This document shows positions 21,807-32,228 of a stretch of 64,000 bases of DNA, piece after piece. The position numbers and the translations under genes were made by a program. Source of the stretch: Rehmannia glutinosa (taxonomy: Eukaryota; Streptophyta; Magnoliopsida; Lamiales; Orobanchaceae); NCBI GenBank assembly GCA_016081115.2, contig CM071934.1:60621267-60685266 (forward strand). The letters run 5' to 3'. Below the pieces are notes generated by a model, which saw only the letters and a list, made by a program, of their open reading frames with translations, was not told the DNA's origin and made no database searches. Positions within the stretch are counted from its first letter, which is position 1, and every line of letters starts with the position of its first letter.

Positions 21807-22009
21807 GGTAAGCTACCAGTTGTTGACGGAGAAGTTATGGCTTTTATGAAGGCACACTCATGGATCCGCAACTTTGGTTTTCAGGACGTGATTATGGAGT
21901 TGGATTCTAAGAGTGTTATTGTTGCAATTACATATCCTTTGGACTCTTTATCTGAATTTGCTATGATCATTGCCTCAGATGCAAAGATCATAGCAAATTT
22001 AGATAAATA
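21807..22009 (+). pseudogene. RNase H-like domain fragment, plus strand
   Basis: The reading frame contains GEVMAFMKAHSWIRNFGFQD followed by VIMELDSKSVIVAIT and ends at a TAG. This is the second half of the plant RNase H-like (RVT_3) domain, with an acidic residue in the LDSK block. It is common at LINE C-termini and in stand-alone host-like proteins. The N-terminal strand of the domain is missing, and no RT or zinc finger is adjacent on this strand. Confidence 0.6.
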
Positions 22010-22235
22010 GCAAATAAATTCTTGTTGTTAGTTTGAACTTTTCTATCTGATTTGTGCGGCGTAATACAGATGAAGTAGTTTATGTAATTGCTAAGAATGC
22101 ATGTGTTTTTCCTAACACTTGCTCGTGATTTTTTCGAAACGATAAATATTATAAATAAGTCGAGCGAACAAATTACAATGCATGTGGTCAACAGATCACA
22201 AATCCCAGCTAAATCCAGGAAAAGAAATGAGAAAG

Positions 22236-22580
22236 TCATTCCGAAGAGGCTTTTCCCACAAAAGCAAACAAAGTTAACCTATTACTAGGTTGATTTTCCA
22301 ACTTGCAAACAAAATAAAATGAGCAGAATTCAAAAAGATTCATCAAAAGGAAGATGTCGGCAATTGTCAAATTTGCACTATCAAAAGCAGTACCATTATT
22401 TAGCTTATGAACAATCTCCTTAATATCTAACTGAATCTTGATCCTGGACCATTTGTATTGAGTCGCTTTGACAAGAGCATGTATAATAACAAGAGGAGTA
22501 GCTTCTACTAAACTTGAAATAAAGTCCCTATAAGAACACCAAGCCAAGACAGTCTTTTGAGCAGCATCTATTACAACCAT
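22236..22580 (-). pseudogene. RNase H-like domain fragment, minus strand
   Basis: From the minus-strand Met at 22580, VVIDAAQKTVLAWCSYRDF leads into VEATPLVIIHALVKATQ and IKIQLDIKEIVHKLNN, then a FYFVCKLENQPSNRLTLFA end. This matches the RVT_3 order from its second strand to the closing R-x-x-N/AD block. The conserved first Asp strand is lost. The fragment is on the same strand as the LINE at 59.7-62.5 kb, which lacks exactly this domain. Confidence 0.6.
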
Positions 22581-22589
22581 TTTTTTTAA

Positions 22590-23516
22590 ATAATAAAAAG
22601 GATAAAAAAAATAGAAGATACTGGGGGACAATGAAAAATAAAGGTAGAGAAAGTGGGGATAATAGAATGGAAAGTTGAGAAAAAGAAAAAAAAATATAAG
22701 TGGAGGAAATTAGTGAAGATAATGGAAGAAAAAGTGGGAAATAGAATAATAAAAAAGAAAGAAATAAAAGATGATGTTGGTGAATTAGTTTGAGATGAGA
22801 GATCGGGCAAGTGAAGAAGGAGAAAAGAAAGAAGAGAAAAGAGAGAAAGGAGGAAAAAAAAAAGAATCAAGGGAAATACAAGAAACAAAATTCGATTTGT
22901 GGTACAAATTATCCGAGAAGTTTGAAGGTTTCGTAATTATTTCTTTAGTTTCATATTAAATTTGGTTAAGTTTTACTAATCCTATTATATAATAATTTAT
23001 GTATAGATTCTACTGAGTAGAAGCCGGGGTGAATTTTATATTCGAGTCATCCGACAAACCAAGCAAGTAATCTCTTTAGTTTCTCATATAGAATTAGGAT
23101 TGAAATTATTATTACGGCTAACCGCACGGCGTGTCCTTTAGTATGTGAAGTTGTGTGATTTTCTGCATCAATTGGTTTATAGTCCGATAGGGCTTGATTA
23201 TATATTGTCGGTCGAAGGATTTAGAAAATTCGTGTAAGGGTTCGTACGAAATCTTTAAGTTTCAATTTTAGAATAATTTAAGAATAGTGTGTATGACTTG
23301 TGCCTTTTAAATTCCTTCATTGAACCCATAACCAACGTGTATACATGTTGAATTACACAAATTGGTCTCAATCCAAGAGTTGTATTATATGCATGTGCCT
23401 ATTAGAATAGTTAAATACATTATTATGTGAATTATACTAGTCAAAGCAAATAAAGAAGTAATCAATTGAATTGTTTAGACATATGCTGTAGTGATTTATT
23501 ATCTCACCATATTAGT
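22590..23516. other. Purine-rich tract then AT-rich DNA, no gene
   Basis: Positions 22600-22890 form a nearly pure purine strand (GA and AAAG repeats). From about 22890 the sequence changes to ordinary AT-rich DNA up to the CACTA insertion site. This last part could be the beginning of the Gypsy 5' LTR, split by the CACTA element, but no second LTR copy covers it, so that is unproven. Confidence 0.4.
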
Positions 23517-23544
23517 TGACACTACCAGAAAAACTGGTTTTTGA

Positions 23545-23835
23545 GACGCCCAAAAATCGTCCCAAAACTCAGAAACCGTTGCTAATACATTATTTGCAAC
23601 GCCTGGTCGCCCCAAAAATTTTGACCCAAATACTGAGTCTCAAAAGCTGGTTTTTGAGACGGCAGGAGGTGTCGTTGCAAAAAACTGTGGCTTTTGCAAC
23701 GCCGGTGTCGTTACAAATATTGCACATTATTTGCAACGACTTTGTCGTTGCAAAAACTAGTATATTTCCTAGTGTATATTTCCATAATTATTTGCAACGA
23801 AAATGTCATTGCAAATACCCTACCCTTTTTCAAAC
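23545..23835. repeat. CACTA left subterminal repeats
   Basis: At least six copies of TTTGCAACG or its complement CGTTGCAAA occur here in both orientations, spaced 15-50 bp apart. In CACTA elements such motifs are binding sites for the TNPA-type protein. Confidence 0.75.
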
Positions 23836-23998
23836 CTAAATTTTACATTTTTTAAAACCTGTTAATAAACATTTGTAGTGACAAAACATATATGCATGTT
23901 TATCCGCAAAATATAAATCGAATATGAACGATATACGTGTATTACAAAAAACAGAGTTAAGAGTCTAAATGAAAAGGTCCTAAAGTCCTAATCAATAT

Positions 23999-26591
23999 CT
24001 AGTGGGCATCATCATCATGGGTGGGAGGACCAGATGTCGTCGCTGGAGTTGAAGCTGAAGACGGAACACTAGAAGATGACGATGGTGGAGCACCATCATG
24101 TCCAAAGCTCGGTAGAGGGACATTTGGATGCAGTTGAGCTATAATACCGTGGAGGGCTTTGTAGGCATTAGTTAACTCATCCAATCGTCCAAGCACCTGT
24201 TGATGCTCTTGTAAAGAAACTCTAATAGTAGCATCAGAGGGCCTCGGCAATGCTGCACGTGGGAGGGTGGGTCCGACTCCACGAATATGCCCTCTCCGCT
24301 GACCCAACACCTCCTTCATAATAGCTATCTCGTCTACGGGAGATGCATCACTACCTGAGACTGCCATTTGCGTGACTCTCTCCTCCAGACGTTGCTACAT
24401 ACACATTTAAAAAGTGGAAGTATATATCAATAAATGCAATTATGAAATTATTCACATTTATAATTACAAGAAGAAATACTTACATAAGTCTCCTCGGCTT
24501 GGGAATTCACCCAAGCCCCTGCTCGCGTGTGCATATCTCTAAAATTCTGAATGGGAGGTTGAAGTTCACGTGTCTCTGGGTTGGCCTAAGGCACAAAACA
24601 ACAAAAATCTGTATAAACTAGTAACAAACTAAATAAATAAATCAAAATGGCAAACATTAAGTATTGATTTATACTAAAGCTGTTACAAACTAGTAACAAC
24701 ATCCCATATCTCATATACACTTCTCAAATTCACAATCTCCCACAATTACGTACCAACAATTTATCAACAAAAAATTCTCAAAATTAAGGCTGACAAAATG
24801 AATATATCAACTTCTGAATGTAGCAGTGGGTGCAAATCAGGATGGACTATGTATTGGAGGAGATAAAGAGTAGTCTAAGCAACCTTCCCCAAGTATTTCA
24901 AATTCAAGAAAGAACCACTAACTTTGAACCCAATCCCAGCTTCAGTAGGTTGCATATTGGGAAGGTTTCATCAATTTATCCCCATGTTCTTTTTGTATAT
25001 GCACAAAATGACAAAAATAAAACCCCAATCACATTTTCACAAATACACCCAAACCACATATGAAATACTTTAAAGAAAAACCACTCACATTAACACAAAA
25101 TCTCAGCTTTAGTGCAACTAGTTCTAAATGAGTTGTAGACACATAATCACAGATAGATTGCCATGCAATTCTCAAATCAAAACTCCAAATTATAGAACAC
25201 TAGTTTTATACTTTTATAAGTTTCATTGTTTTATGTAAGTACACAGACGTACATGGCAGGGTCAGATCATTCAGATCTCAAGGACTAGAAAAATGGCAGC
25301 GCCTTTAACTTGCAAAAGTCAATGTGAGACTACTTCAGACGTTTCTACAAATTGAGAATTTCATGTTTGAAAAATAATGAATTGAAGCTCTCTTACAGAC
25401 AGACACGTGTGAATGTAAATTTGGAATTGGCATATGTGGTTGTTCTGATTTTTAGACCATCAGGATATATAGTCACATTACAAAACAACCAAATTACAGC
25501 AGCCCACATTACAAAACATCACAAATTACATCCCTGTTTTTGTTTTTCTCCCCTTTTTTTTTTATGAGTTATATTGTATCAGAATGATAATTACCTTCTT
25601 CGCACGATGTTGAGAGTAAGAAATCCGCCATGTGTGCTCGGATATGGATGTTTGATGCGATTTCCGAGTTTGTGTTTGATGTTTTCTACACAAAAATAAA
25701 TTCATTTAAAAACATTTATACATTAAAACTACAACATTATAATAATAAATAGACGAAATAAATTAACACCTGAAAAGCCTCTGTCGAGAACCTATCGCAG
25801 GATTTCTCCCAATGATCACTCTTATTTCGCAAGTACTTTGGTGGCTGAGCTTTCGCCCTATCCAAATTATGTAGACCATCTTTGTTTTGAAATATTGGTT
25901 CAGAGTACCCTTCCAATTTCTATATCGAGTGGAAGCATCCCGCTCAACCATATTATAAAGTACACCATTTTTATAGGTGTAGTCAATCTCGAACCAGTCC
26001 TGAAAACGCAAATAATATACATTAATATTAATATATCATAGTTCAATTGAAATGTTAATAAAAGTAATACATACCCCCAACCGCTCATGAACCAACTTTC
26101 TCTGATGCGCAGGGACACTATTCCACGAGTCGTGGAATGGCTCACATATGACTCGTGTGTGCATCCCCAAGGTACTCTTATACCAAGAACCTTCATCACC
26201 AATTGCATTATAAACCTCTCCCTCCTCGTCAATCGGCAGCCGAATCTTGCCAAATTGATTCACGTATGCACCAACATTAATTCCCTTGGCCTTCTCCCGT
26301 ATAATACAGCAGCCATCTCATCAACCGATTCACTAATAATTGGCACAGTTGAATAACTTTCACCATGGAAAACCCATTTTGTGTAAGTTTTATCAAATCC
26401 CTTATCATGGATGTGAGCAAAAACTTTCTCCGGTGGATGCAAATATCCATTTCTACACTTAATGCAAGGACAACTAATAAGTCCTTGAGAATTAGTGTAA
26501 TTCTTCGCATGCTCAATGAAACCGGTCAAGCCATTCCAATACTCATCGATAATCGGTTTCGAATTGATACCCAACTCTTATCGATCGGCAT
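23999..26591 (-). pseudogene. CACTA transposase-like gene lacking the catalytic domain
   Basis: Probable exons, 5' to 3' on the minus strand, are 26591-26075, 25999-25770, 25685-25595, 24585-24485 and 24394-23999 (stop TAG). Exon 1 starts MPIDKSWVS and carries the transposase-associated domain with CPCIKCRNG, then HIHDKGFDKTYTKWVFHGES. It passes into RLPIDEEGEVYNAIG. Exons 2-4 give DWFEIDYTYKNG, a HTWRISYSQHRAKK-type block and HTRAGAWVNSQAEETY, the plant transposase Ptta/En/Spm family. The last exon has a glutamine-rich helix and a Ser/Pro tail ending THDDDAH. The Transposase_21 DDE-type domain that normally follows the N-terminal domain is missing. Frame breaks occur in exon 1 near 26560 and 26262. 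Confidence 0.75.
24586..25594. other. CACTA gene intron region, no other feature
   Basis: AT-rich sequence between two transposase exons of the CACTA element. It is interrupted only by exon-like edges at its ends and has no independent coding signal. Confidence 0.45.
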
Positions 26592-27585
26592 CCTAAATCA
26601 GATGTGTACTAAATGTTTGTAAGAAGCATTGTACAAATACATAACATGTTATATCACATTCGGTTATATTCTAAATGCATGCATTTCTCTCGACTTCTCA
26701 TCCCTCTATTTGGTAAGTGCCCTATCCCATTCAAGAATGTGCACTTACTTAATGTGGTTTCATTAGTATACTATTTGTTTTATGCACATGAAAATTTCGC
26801 AGCATCTCCCCTTAGTTCTCAAAGTACACGTATTGCAGTGCACCGAGAACAAAAGGAAGATAGAAACCGAGATTTTAACATGTACACAAAACAAAAGTAT
26901 ACTAATGAAACCACACTAAAGTTCACATTCTCAAACTGTCCAAATAAGTGGACAATTCAGAATTTAGTATCAAATTGTGAAGATTCACAAAATTTGATGC
27001 TAAATTCCAAACGGGTCTAAGGTGTTTAAGCGCACATGCATGAGATACATAAATAAGTTAAACATGTAATAAAGATTCATAGATAGAAGTATAACAAATA
27101 AGGCAACTGAATCATTCATGTAAATTTCTAAACTTAGCTAGCTAATGCACATACCTGATCACTGGCTGAAGAAGTAGGATGAATAATAGAAAAGATGGAG
27201 ATGCAAACGGAGTACGCGTATGAGCAAGTCACCTATAATAATGTTGAGTAATTAAAAGATAAATATTAATTCACAGTCATATAAAAATGAATAAACATTA
27301 TTTGTATCACAGTCATATAAATATCAAGTGTAGTTTTTAACTAAATTGCTAAGATCTTTTGTTGGGATTTAGGCTCTTTACAGAGCAGTTAAAGCATCAC
27401 TATCACTCAATCTGTTGGACAATTCAGAATTTAAGGCGTTGTTTGTGAAACACAAGTGCTTAAATATTTCACCTGCTTTTAACCTTTCAAGTTGCTATCA
27501 TACATGATCTTGTCTCTGCCTTCGAGGAAAGACACATAAAACTTGGCAAGGCAATGTATCAAGAACTCACTGGAATTAAAAATCA
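26592..27585. other. CACTA interior, upstream of both gene pieces
   Basis: This is the divergent space between the minus-strand transposase-like gene and the plus-strand captured fragment. It should hold the transposase promoter. Short readable frames exist but none matches a family I know. Confidence 0.4.
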
Positions 27586-27909
27586 ATGCTAGACAAAAAC
27601 AATATTCTTCATTGGCCTGTTCTGTTTCTCTATGCAGAGGTTATGTCCAGTGACATCATTAAGGATTTTTGTGAGACTGATATGTTCTCAGTTCATCTTG
27701 ACATGATATCCTTGCAAAAAGTTTTCTTATGGAAGTTTCAGTTTATTGGTTATTGTCACTTTGTGATTAATATTTACTGCATGATCAGTACAGTATTTTG
27801 TTGTCGCAAAGTTTGTGTTCATCCTTAGCTTCTAAACATGTTCTCAGAGAGCAGTCCATGGGATACAAAAAATGCTTACACTCGTGATGCTCTTGAGTTG
27901 TACTATGAG
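27586..27909 (+). pseudogene. Captured fragment of a TTC4/Cns1-type co-chaperone gene
   Basis: The first piece (27586-27708) reads DKNNILHWPVLFLYAEVMSS, then DIIKDFCETDMFSVHLDM. The second (27838-27907) reads MFSESSPWDTKNAYTRDALE followed by LYYE and a GTAAG donor. These match, from memory, consecutive exons of the C-terminal wheel domain of the plant TTC4 homologue, an Hsp90/Hsp70 TPR co-chaperone. The TPR region and the final exons are absent. The intron is retained, so capture was at DNA level, although its first donor and acceptor no longer look canonical. The fragment lies entirely inside the CACTA element, in the opposite orientation to the transposase gene. Confidence 0.7.
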
Positions 27910-29090
27910 GTAAGACCACAACAGGACTTTTGTTACTTCTATGTTATCTTCTTGCAAAAGAAAAAGTTGAGGGATGGATTCAAGGCTAGCAAATTACATC
28001 GGATAATGCATAAATATAAGGTAATATGCTGCATCACACATTTCTATTATCAAAATATATACATCTGTTTAAAGTTGAAGCACAGAATGAATGATTATAA
28101 ACTTGTAGATCATTGCCTTCTTGATTAATTTAGCTGAGAATTTTCTGACTTGAAAGACTCAAATGTTTTGAGCTAGGTGGAAAGATTGGAAAAGAACATA
28201 AATGCAACAAAGAGATGAATGATACTTTATTTAGCATTTTGCAGTAATTTATATGTTGTAAAATCTAAACACACAACTCAAAGAACCTCTTTTCTTGTGG
28301 AAGAAATTTTTGAAGCATTCATTCACCAGATAAATGCATAAATGTAAGTACCAACTGCAAATACAAAGAGACTTTTGAAAAACATTTGGTACAGAGTACT
28401 GTACGAGTCCAGCAATATTAATTTCGTTCACCAGAACTATGATATCCAGATTGGGACTCAATCCAAAGGAAAAATTAACTTACAAACCAAAATAAATGGG
28501 AAACAAGCCCATACAGAAAACAAATCACAAGAAGAAACATAGTATTAACTTACACCACTTGACAAACTCTGCAAACTCCATTTCAACACCTAATGTACCA
28601 CCAGTTCAAGGATTGGAAGTGACATATGAACCAGCTTCAATACAAATTCAAGCACCAGCAATATCGTTTTTAGATGGAAACCAACTAAAAGATTAAAGTT
28701 CCCCCAAATCGAAAAATCAAGTTAAAATTATTGAGCTCAAATAAATAGAAATACAGCAAGGAAATTTTACCAAAATCAACAATCTAAGAAGTAGTGTTAT
28801 GATAATCTCAACTAAAAATCTGATAAAACTTTCAGGAGGACAAATAAATTTCCGCTAAAATACACTCACATCCACTGATTTTTTTTTCAAATAATTTCAC
28901 TCATATTCATCAAACATTAAGAATATTGCAGTCATACAAGAAACCAAAACATTTAATTGAAGACGAAAAGGCCAAAAGTGAATTGAAAAAAATTACCAGA
29001 TATAAAGCACTCGAACCTGTGGTGAGATGCGAAGAAGGTGCGATAGGCTGATGGAGAAGAAAATTAAAAATTATTGTACGCTTTAACTCA
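27910..29090. other. CACTA interior right part, no recognisable gene
   Basis: AT-rich sequence follows the captured fragment. It may include intron of the donor gene just after 27909. Nothing else was recognised before the GA microsatellite and the right subterminal repeats. Confidence 0.4.
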
Positions 29091-29098
29091 TGGTGACT

Positions 29099-29100
<2 letters not shown>

Positions 29101-29139
<39 letters not shown>
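29101..29139. repeat. (AG)n microsatellite
   Basis: An uninterrupted AG run of 39 bp lies near the right end of the CACTA element. Just after it ACCAGTACCAGCGGGAGAAG is repeated almost immediately (about 29146-29191). Confidence 0.95.
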
Positions 29140-29144
<5 letters not shown>

Positions 29145-29267
29145 TACCAGTACCAGCGGGAGAAGACAACAACCAGTACCAGCGGGAGAAGACAGAAAAA
29201 TAGGGCGCCAAAAATGTAAGGAGGGAGAAAGGTGATTTCTGGGAGAATTTTTAGGGATGCCTCCGAA

Positions 29268-29500
29268 TTCCAATTGTCGTTGCGAATAATTGTTTTAATT
29301 TATTTTTAGTAACATTTAGTAGCAACGATAAAACAAGTCGTCCCTATTTAAATTTAAATTAGTGAATAGATAGTCGTGGCAAAACCCTTAATCAAATAAT
29401 TTAGGATGAAATTCTTTAGGGACAACATGTCGTTGCAAAAACCTGCCTTTTAGCAACGGTATTTTGTCGTCCCTAATATTCTTGTCACAAAAACCCCTGT
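29268..29500. repeat. CACTA right subterminal repeats
   Basis: GTCGTTGCGAAT, AGCAACGATAAA, GTCGTGGCAAAA, GTCGTTGCAAAA and AGCAACGGTATTTTGTCGTCC form the right-hand set, more diverged than the left. Confidence 0.7.
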
Positions 29501-29655
29501 TTGTTGTAGTGTGACTAAGCTCCTACTATTAACTATTTGACATACAAAGTACGATATCTTCTAAATGCATGAACTATCTTTCCTCATTTCTAACAGTAAA
29601 CATAGAGTCTTATAGATTTTTACACAATTAACGAATTATGTTAAGTATATTAGAC

Positions 29656-29766
29656 TAATTACTGAATGTCGATTTTTCCCCTAGCTAATTGAATATAGAG
29701 TTTTCCCCTAACTTATTGAATATAAGGTTTTCCCCTAACTAATTGAATATAGGGTTCCCTGAGCAG
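29656..29766. repeat. 27-bp tandem repeat, four diverged units
   Basis: Units begin TAATTGAATATAGAG and end TTTTCCCCTAAC. Unit starts are 29656 (30 bp, diverged), 29686, 29713 and 29740. The last unit runs into the part shared with the 3' LTR of the Gypsy element, so the array probably belongs to that LTR. Confidence 0.75.
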
Positions 29767-30679
29767 TTAATTGTAGTGTTTATTCTTAAATTATTCAAGT
29801 TAATGTGATATAATTATTATGCTATGCGTTTATGTTATTCTTGCATTCAATGAAAAGTTGCATCACTTTTATGCATCATGTTAAATGTAAGTTTCATAGT
29901 ATTTCACACGCATACAAAGAATAGTAGAGTCAAGTTGAAAGGTTTAAAATTAATAATATTTTTCAAAAAAAATGGGTGCACATTGTTCTATGATCTTTGA
30001 GCGAGTGGGAAATGGGCGCGGGGACCGCGTTCGACAATGTGCGCTTAATGGCTAATGTTAATGTTAAAGGAAAAAGGGCCTTCAGCGAAATGAAAGGAAA
30101 TGGCCTTTCGGCAAAATGTTAATCGAGTTCCAAATAACAAGACCCATCACGACCCGATTAGAACAATGTGTCATCACACGAGCTCACGCCCTAAGAACGT
30201 TTTATGAAAAGAAAGAAAGAGAAAGTTTTAAGTATGTACACGAAAGGATTTTAAGTAAAGAAATTATACAGTTTAACTAAGTTGAGTCATTGCATTAAGC
30301 ACACATTCATGCATGAGATTACTTGTTGAGCTCCTTTAAGCTCATTCCACGAATGTTATATTTTTTCGTATGAGAATAATGAGGAGGAAGGGGATGGCGG
30401 GGCGCAAAATGACTCGAGAACCCACATTTTTCATGATTTTCATGTTTCAAAAAAAAAAGAGTTTGAATTTTAATTTCTATTGGGATGTTGACTGTCATTT
30501 TCATTTCATTAGGGATGTTTCTGGATTTATAGTTGTTTCAATTATTAGTCTTTATTTCCGCTGCAAACTTTGAAACAAAGTAACGTTTTATTATTCCATA
30601 TTTTTAAGAAATCTTTAAAGTATTTCTGTTATAATTACTTATTTTCGGATTAAATTTAAATAAGCTACAAGTTGCTACA
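29752..30679 (+). repeat. Gypsy 5' LTR (shared portion)
   Basis: The block runs from TAGGGTTCCCTGAGCAG to GCTACAAGTTGCTACA, ending in CA as LTRs do. Differences from the 3' copy are scattered substitutions and short indels, for example near 29760-29790 and 30000-30060. That suggests the insertion is old. Confidence 0.75.
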
Positions 30680-30684
30680 TTTAG

Positions 30685-30695
30685 TGGTATCGAGC
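30685..30695 (+). other. Gypsy primer-binding site
   Basis: TGGTATCGAGC lies five bases after the LTR end. It resembles the initiator-Met tRNA 3' complement used by many plant retrotransposons. Confidence 0.65.
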
Positions 30696-31148
30696 TTGCT
30701 TTTAAAATCGATTCTTATAGACTTCAAAAGTTTTTCTTTAGAAAATATTTAAGTCAAAAAGTCATGGGTTCTAAGTCGCGCTTCGAGCATCTCCCTCTGC
30801 AATTCGGTAAAAATTACATTTACTGTCATTATTAATTGATATATTTTTATTTTCTATGAAATGTACGCCTGTATGAAATTGATTGTTGTTTGAATTGAAT
30901 ATAACTTAGATGAACTTGATTTTTATAATGTAATAATAATAAATCATTTTATATGCGAATAAAATTATTCACATTGTTTTACTTCAAATTCCAACGTGAT
31001 TGTTATAATTATACTATTCCACATTAAGTTTTAACGTATCGGAAGAATCCTAATGATTACTTACACTAAGTTAGAAAATAATATGAGAATGGAATATAAG
31101 ATTGCGAGAATTTAATGAACTTAATAAACTGATTTCAATTAATATAAA
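30696..31148 (+). other. Gypsy untranslated leader
   Basis: AT-rich leader between primer-binding site and gag ATG. No ORF or other feature seen. Confidence 0.5.
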
Positions 31149-32223
31149 ATGAATCACAACACTCGCTCAACTCACCAAGACGGAAATGGTTCCAACACCA
31201 ACAATGCTCAAGGGACTCCCTCGACTGTCGAGGCTCTCTTGCAAGCTTTGACTACTTTTGGTGATACTAATCAGACTAGAGGCACAGACATCCCTGAAAA
31301 AAATTGGTTATCGGACTTTCTTAGATTGTCCCCGCCATCTTTTGCGGGTACCACTGATCCTATCGAAGCTGAGGGATGGCTTACTGAGATGCGAAAAATC
31401 TTTTCTGTAATTGATTGTACTGACTAGGAACGTGTTAACTATGCAACGTTTGTGTTGCGAGGCGATGCATATGATTGGTGGAGGATGGTGCAACGTCAGA
31501 TTAAGGGCGACGCTAGCCCCTTCACTTGGAAAAGGTTCACATAAGTCTTCCATGATAAGTACTTTCCGAGGAGTGTTTGCCAACAGAAGGAAATAGAATT
31601 TATACAGTTGGAATAAGAGGAACCGTACGGTGGCTGGATATGAAGCGGAATTTTCCAAATTGCCCGAATTTACTCCTGACTTGGTTGCTACTGAGGAACG
31701 AAGATCCAAACGATTTGAAGAAGGACTCCGACCCCAAATCAAGCTTGCAGTGACTCCTTTTGAGCTTACTACTTATCGCGAAGTTATCAACAAAGTTATG
31801 TTAGTGAACAGGGCTCAATCTGTGAATCGGGAAAAGATGCGGATCCAACAAGGAGGACAAAAGTTCAAGAGAGATAACCCAAATATTTGGTATAATAATG
31901 GTTAGAAAAGAAATCTAGTACAAGTTCCACAGGGTGCCTCACATAATAAACAACTGACGACTGTTTGCACTAAATGCGACAAGGCACATCGGGGAGAATG
32001 CATGTTTGGTACAGGAGTTTGTTTTAATTGTAAGATGCATGGACACAAAACATTAAACTGCCCAGAAAGGAAGAAGCCCACTCAAGCTAGAGTATTCACT
32101 ATGACACAAACAGAAGTTGAGGAAGCAACAAACGTGGTGGCTGGTAACAAATTAATTCTTGCATTTTTTTTTCTTTCGTATCATTTTGTTCATGCATGTT
32201 TTGAGTATGCAATTATTTTGTAG
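31149..32223 (+). pseudogene. Gypsy gag with zinc knuckle, broken
   Basis: The first frame starts MNHNTRSTHQDGNG and contains FLRLSPPSFAGTTDPIEAEG and WLTEMRKIF, typical of chromovirus gag. It stops at a TAG at about 31425 where TDxE is expected. The core continues as RVNYATFVLRGDAYDWWRMV in the same frame after the stop, then is shifted again near 31540 and 31610. The nucleocapsid CTKCDKAHRGEC and CFNCKMHGHKTLNC lie at about 31967-32060, with all knuckle residues present. Gag would form the virus-like particle, but this copy is interrupted by at least two stops. Confidence 0.8.
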
Positions 32224-32228
32224 GATCT

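Larger units (their letters stand above)
23517..29514 (-). mobile_element. CACTA (En/Spm) element, 5,992 bp, TGA target duplication
   Basis: The left end CACTACCAGAAAAACTGG (from 23520) pairs with an inverted right end CACTACAACAAACAGG (ending 29511). The 3-bp target duplication TGA flanks both sides (23517-23519, 29512-29514). Both subterminal regions are filled with TTTGCAACGAC/GTCGTTGCAAA motifs. Inside are a minus-strand transposase-like gene at the left and a captured host-gene fragment on the plus strand at the right. The catalytic transposase domain is absent, so this copy is non-autonomous. The ends are intact enough that mobilisation in trans is conceivable. Confidence 0.9.

Noticed and set aside
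22586..22888. 100-codon hydrophobic frame on the minus strand resembling a membrane protein
   Set aside because: The strand is almost pure pyrimidine, so Phe/Leu/Ser runs are inevitable. It is a low-complexity artefact.
27838..28128. Independent 96-codon gene
   Set aside because: Only its first 23 codons are conserved, matching the second exon of the captured TTC4-type fragment. The rest is read-through into intron sequence.
29101..29139. CRISPR-like or satellite array
   Set aside because: Simple AG dinucleotide repeat without spacers. No CRISPR array exists in the window.
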